Below, in pieces: positions 63,147-64,000 of a stretch of DNA of 64,000 bases. Location of the stretch: positions 248,001 to 312,000 of the forward strand of contig NZ_BMLK01000002.1 in NCBI RefSeq assembly GCF_014645195.1. Reading direction: 5' to 3'. A program made the position numbers and the translations under genes. Within the stretch, counting starts at the first letter, position 1. Each line of letters begins with the position of its first letter. Below the pieces are notes generated by a model. It was not told the origin of the DNA. It did no database searches and saw only the letters and a program-made list of their open reading frames with translations. The stretch comes from Novosphingobium indicum. Its GTDB lineage: Bacteria; Pseudomonadota; Alphaproteobacteria; Sphingomonadales; Sphingomonadaceae.

Positions 63147-64000
63147 TTCGGGTCTCCTCCTGATCCGCACCAAGCGCGGGGGCAGGCGTGCGGACCTGAA
63201 CCGGCGTGGCGCTCATGCGATAGCAGGCGCCCGGATAGGCGACTTCGCCGAAGGCAGGGTGTTCGGCCTTCTGGAAGAATTCTCGGTGGATGAACTGCTC
63301 GTGCCTGGGCAAGTCGGCAGCGGTGTTGACCGGGACCATGGCGACGCCCGATTTCTGCGCCGCCTCGGTGATCGGCAACTTCTGCTGCAGTGCAATCCAG
63401 CCTTCGAAGTTCTTGCGGAACTGCGAGACATTGGGCGCGGTGCAGTCGAACTCCAGCCAGTCTTCGCGGAAATCCTGTGCCCATGCAGGATTGCCCATCA
63501 GTTCGCACAGCGACTTCCAATGCTGGCGTGTGGTCATGAACAGGAAAACGTGGCCGTCCGCGCAGGCGAACGAGGTCCCCGGGCCGCCCATGTCGTAGGC
63601 CGTGCGCTCATTGCTGGGATCGACATCGCCGGCGAGCATGCGGTCGAGCACGCAATCGATGCGGTTGAGCTGCACCTCGACCTCGGAAACGTCGATGAAC
63701 TGGCCTTCACCGGTGCGGCGCAGGCGCAGGAGCGAGGCCATCGTGCACATCGCCGCATCGATCCCGGCTTCGTAGTCCGAGAGGAAGCGGCCAGCGCCCT
63801 TGAGTGGTGGCTTGTCCGGCGGGGTTTCACTGGGGCTGTGATAGGCCCAGCCGCCGGCGTTGATGACGTTGACCGGGCGGCTCTTCTGCCATTCGGCCGG
63901 TGCGCCCTGACCGAACGGGGTGACCACGGTGTGGACGAGGGCAGGGTGGGCTGCAGCTACCGCGTTCTGGGAGAGGGCGTGGCTTTCGCCCCACGCTTCG
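63133..64000 (-). CDS. CaiB/BaiF family CoA-transferase, C-terminal part (5' end outside window)
   Basis: The frame is open to the window edge, so the N-terminus lies beyond 64000; about 288 residues are visible. The likely catalytic aspartate is in FLSDYEAGIDAA, followed by GEGQFIDVSEVEV and the small-domain region FACADGHVFLFMTTRQHW. It is distinct in sequence from the next gene, which it overlaps by 14 bases. The two are certainly co-transcribed. Confidence 0.92.
   Translation of the reverse strand, partial: EAWGESHALSQNAVAAAHPALVHTVVTPFGQGAPAEWQKSRPVNVINAGGWAYHSPSETPPDKPPLKGAGRFLSDYEAGIDAAMCTMASLLRLRRTGEGQFIDVSEVEVQLNRIDCVLDRMLAGDVDPSNERTAYDMGGPGTSFACADGHVFLFMTTRQHWKSLCELMGNPAWAQDFREDWLEFDCTAPNVSQFRKNFEGWIALQQKLPITEAAQKSGVAMVPVNTAADLPRHEQFIHREFFQKAEHPAFGEVAYPGACYRMSATPVQVRTPAPALGADQEETRNAAS

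Noticed and set aside
1..64000. CRISPR arrays, insertion sequences, prophage or integrase genes
   Set aside because: No repeat-spacer pattern, transposase or integrase was seen in the translated frames or in the sequence.

Overview
This is GC-rich, densely packed bacterial DNA. Gene content points to an alphaproteobacterium of the Sphingomonadales (Novosphingobium/Sphingobium-like): a TonB-dependent receptor, Rieske oxygenases, CaiB/BaiF CoA-transferases, paired acyl-CoA dehydrogenases, an HWE-type histidine kinase, and many stop/start overlaps of the ATGA kind. The taxonomic call is inferred from gene content; no rRNA is present.

Region 1 (1-15.4 kb) follows the end of a TonB-dependent receptor and its terminator. 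It holds a complete quinohemoprotein amine dehydrogenase (QHNDH) operon on the minus strand, order qhpA-D-C-B-G-F-E. These encode the diheme alpha subunit, radical-SAM crosslinking enzyme, the small gamma subunit with its crosslinked residues, beta-propeller subunit, flavin monooxygenase, ABC exporter and subtilisin-like protease. Next to it lie an MFS transporter and a TetR regulator. Divergent from these is a three-gene periplasmic aldehyde dehydrogenase: cytochrome c, 2Fe-2S subunit, and Tat-exported molybdenum subunit. I read the block as a periplasmic amine-to-aldehyde-to-acid oxidation island.

Region 2 (15.5-20 kb) carries tRNA-Gln, a YghU-type glutathione transferase, an unknown 199-residue protein, a TetR regulator, and a Rieske oxygenase with a small partner. 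A perfect inverted repeat overlaps the -35 box of the oxygenase promoter.

Region 3 (20-38.8 kb) is mostly core genome: ilvE, an OmpA-like lipoprotein, a cation/proton antiporter, tlyA, tspO, ubiK, recO, leuB, a GT2-GtrA glycosyltransferase, a YjdF-like protein, a GT39 transferase, metZ, an HWE kinase that seems to start at CTG, apaG, a LysR regulator, a DUF1214 protein and an S9 peptidase. An 18-codon ORF with an exceptionally strong ribosome binding site and its own terminator lies at 23.8 kb.

Region 4 (38.8-64 kb) is catabolic: a second Rieske oxygenase with an enlarged cluster-binding loop, htpX, a TetR regulator, an amidohydrolase, two acyl-CoA dehydrogenases in tandem, a nitronate monooxygenase-like flavoprotein, a PaaG-like crotonase, an amino-acid symporter, three CaiB/BaiF CoA-transferases, an SDR, a diguanylate cyclase, a VOC protein, an MFS transporter, a LacI regulator, an acyltransferase, a thiolase-like/DUF35 pair, an alpha/beta hydrolase and an LLM flavin oxidoreductase. 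Together these look like CoA-thioester breakdown of a bulky carboxylic acid; the substrate cannot be read from sequence. The only gene-free gap over 300 nt outside the tRNA locus is 9738-10108, which holds the qhp promoter. No CRISPR array, insertion sequence or prophage was seen.
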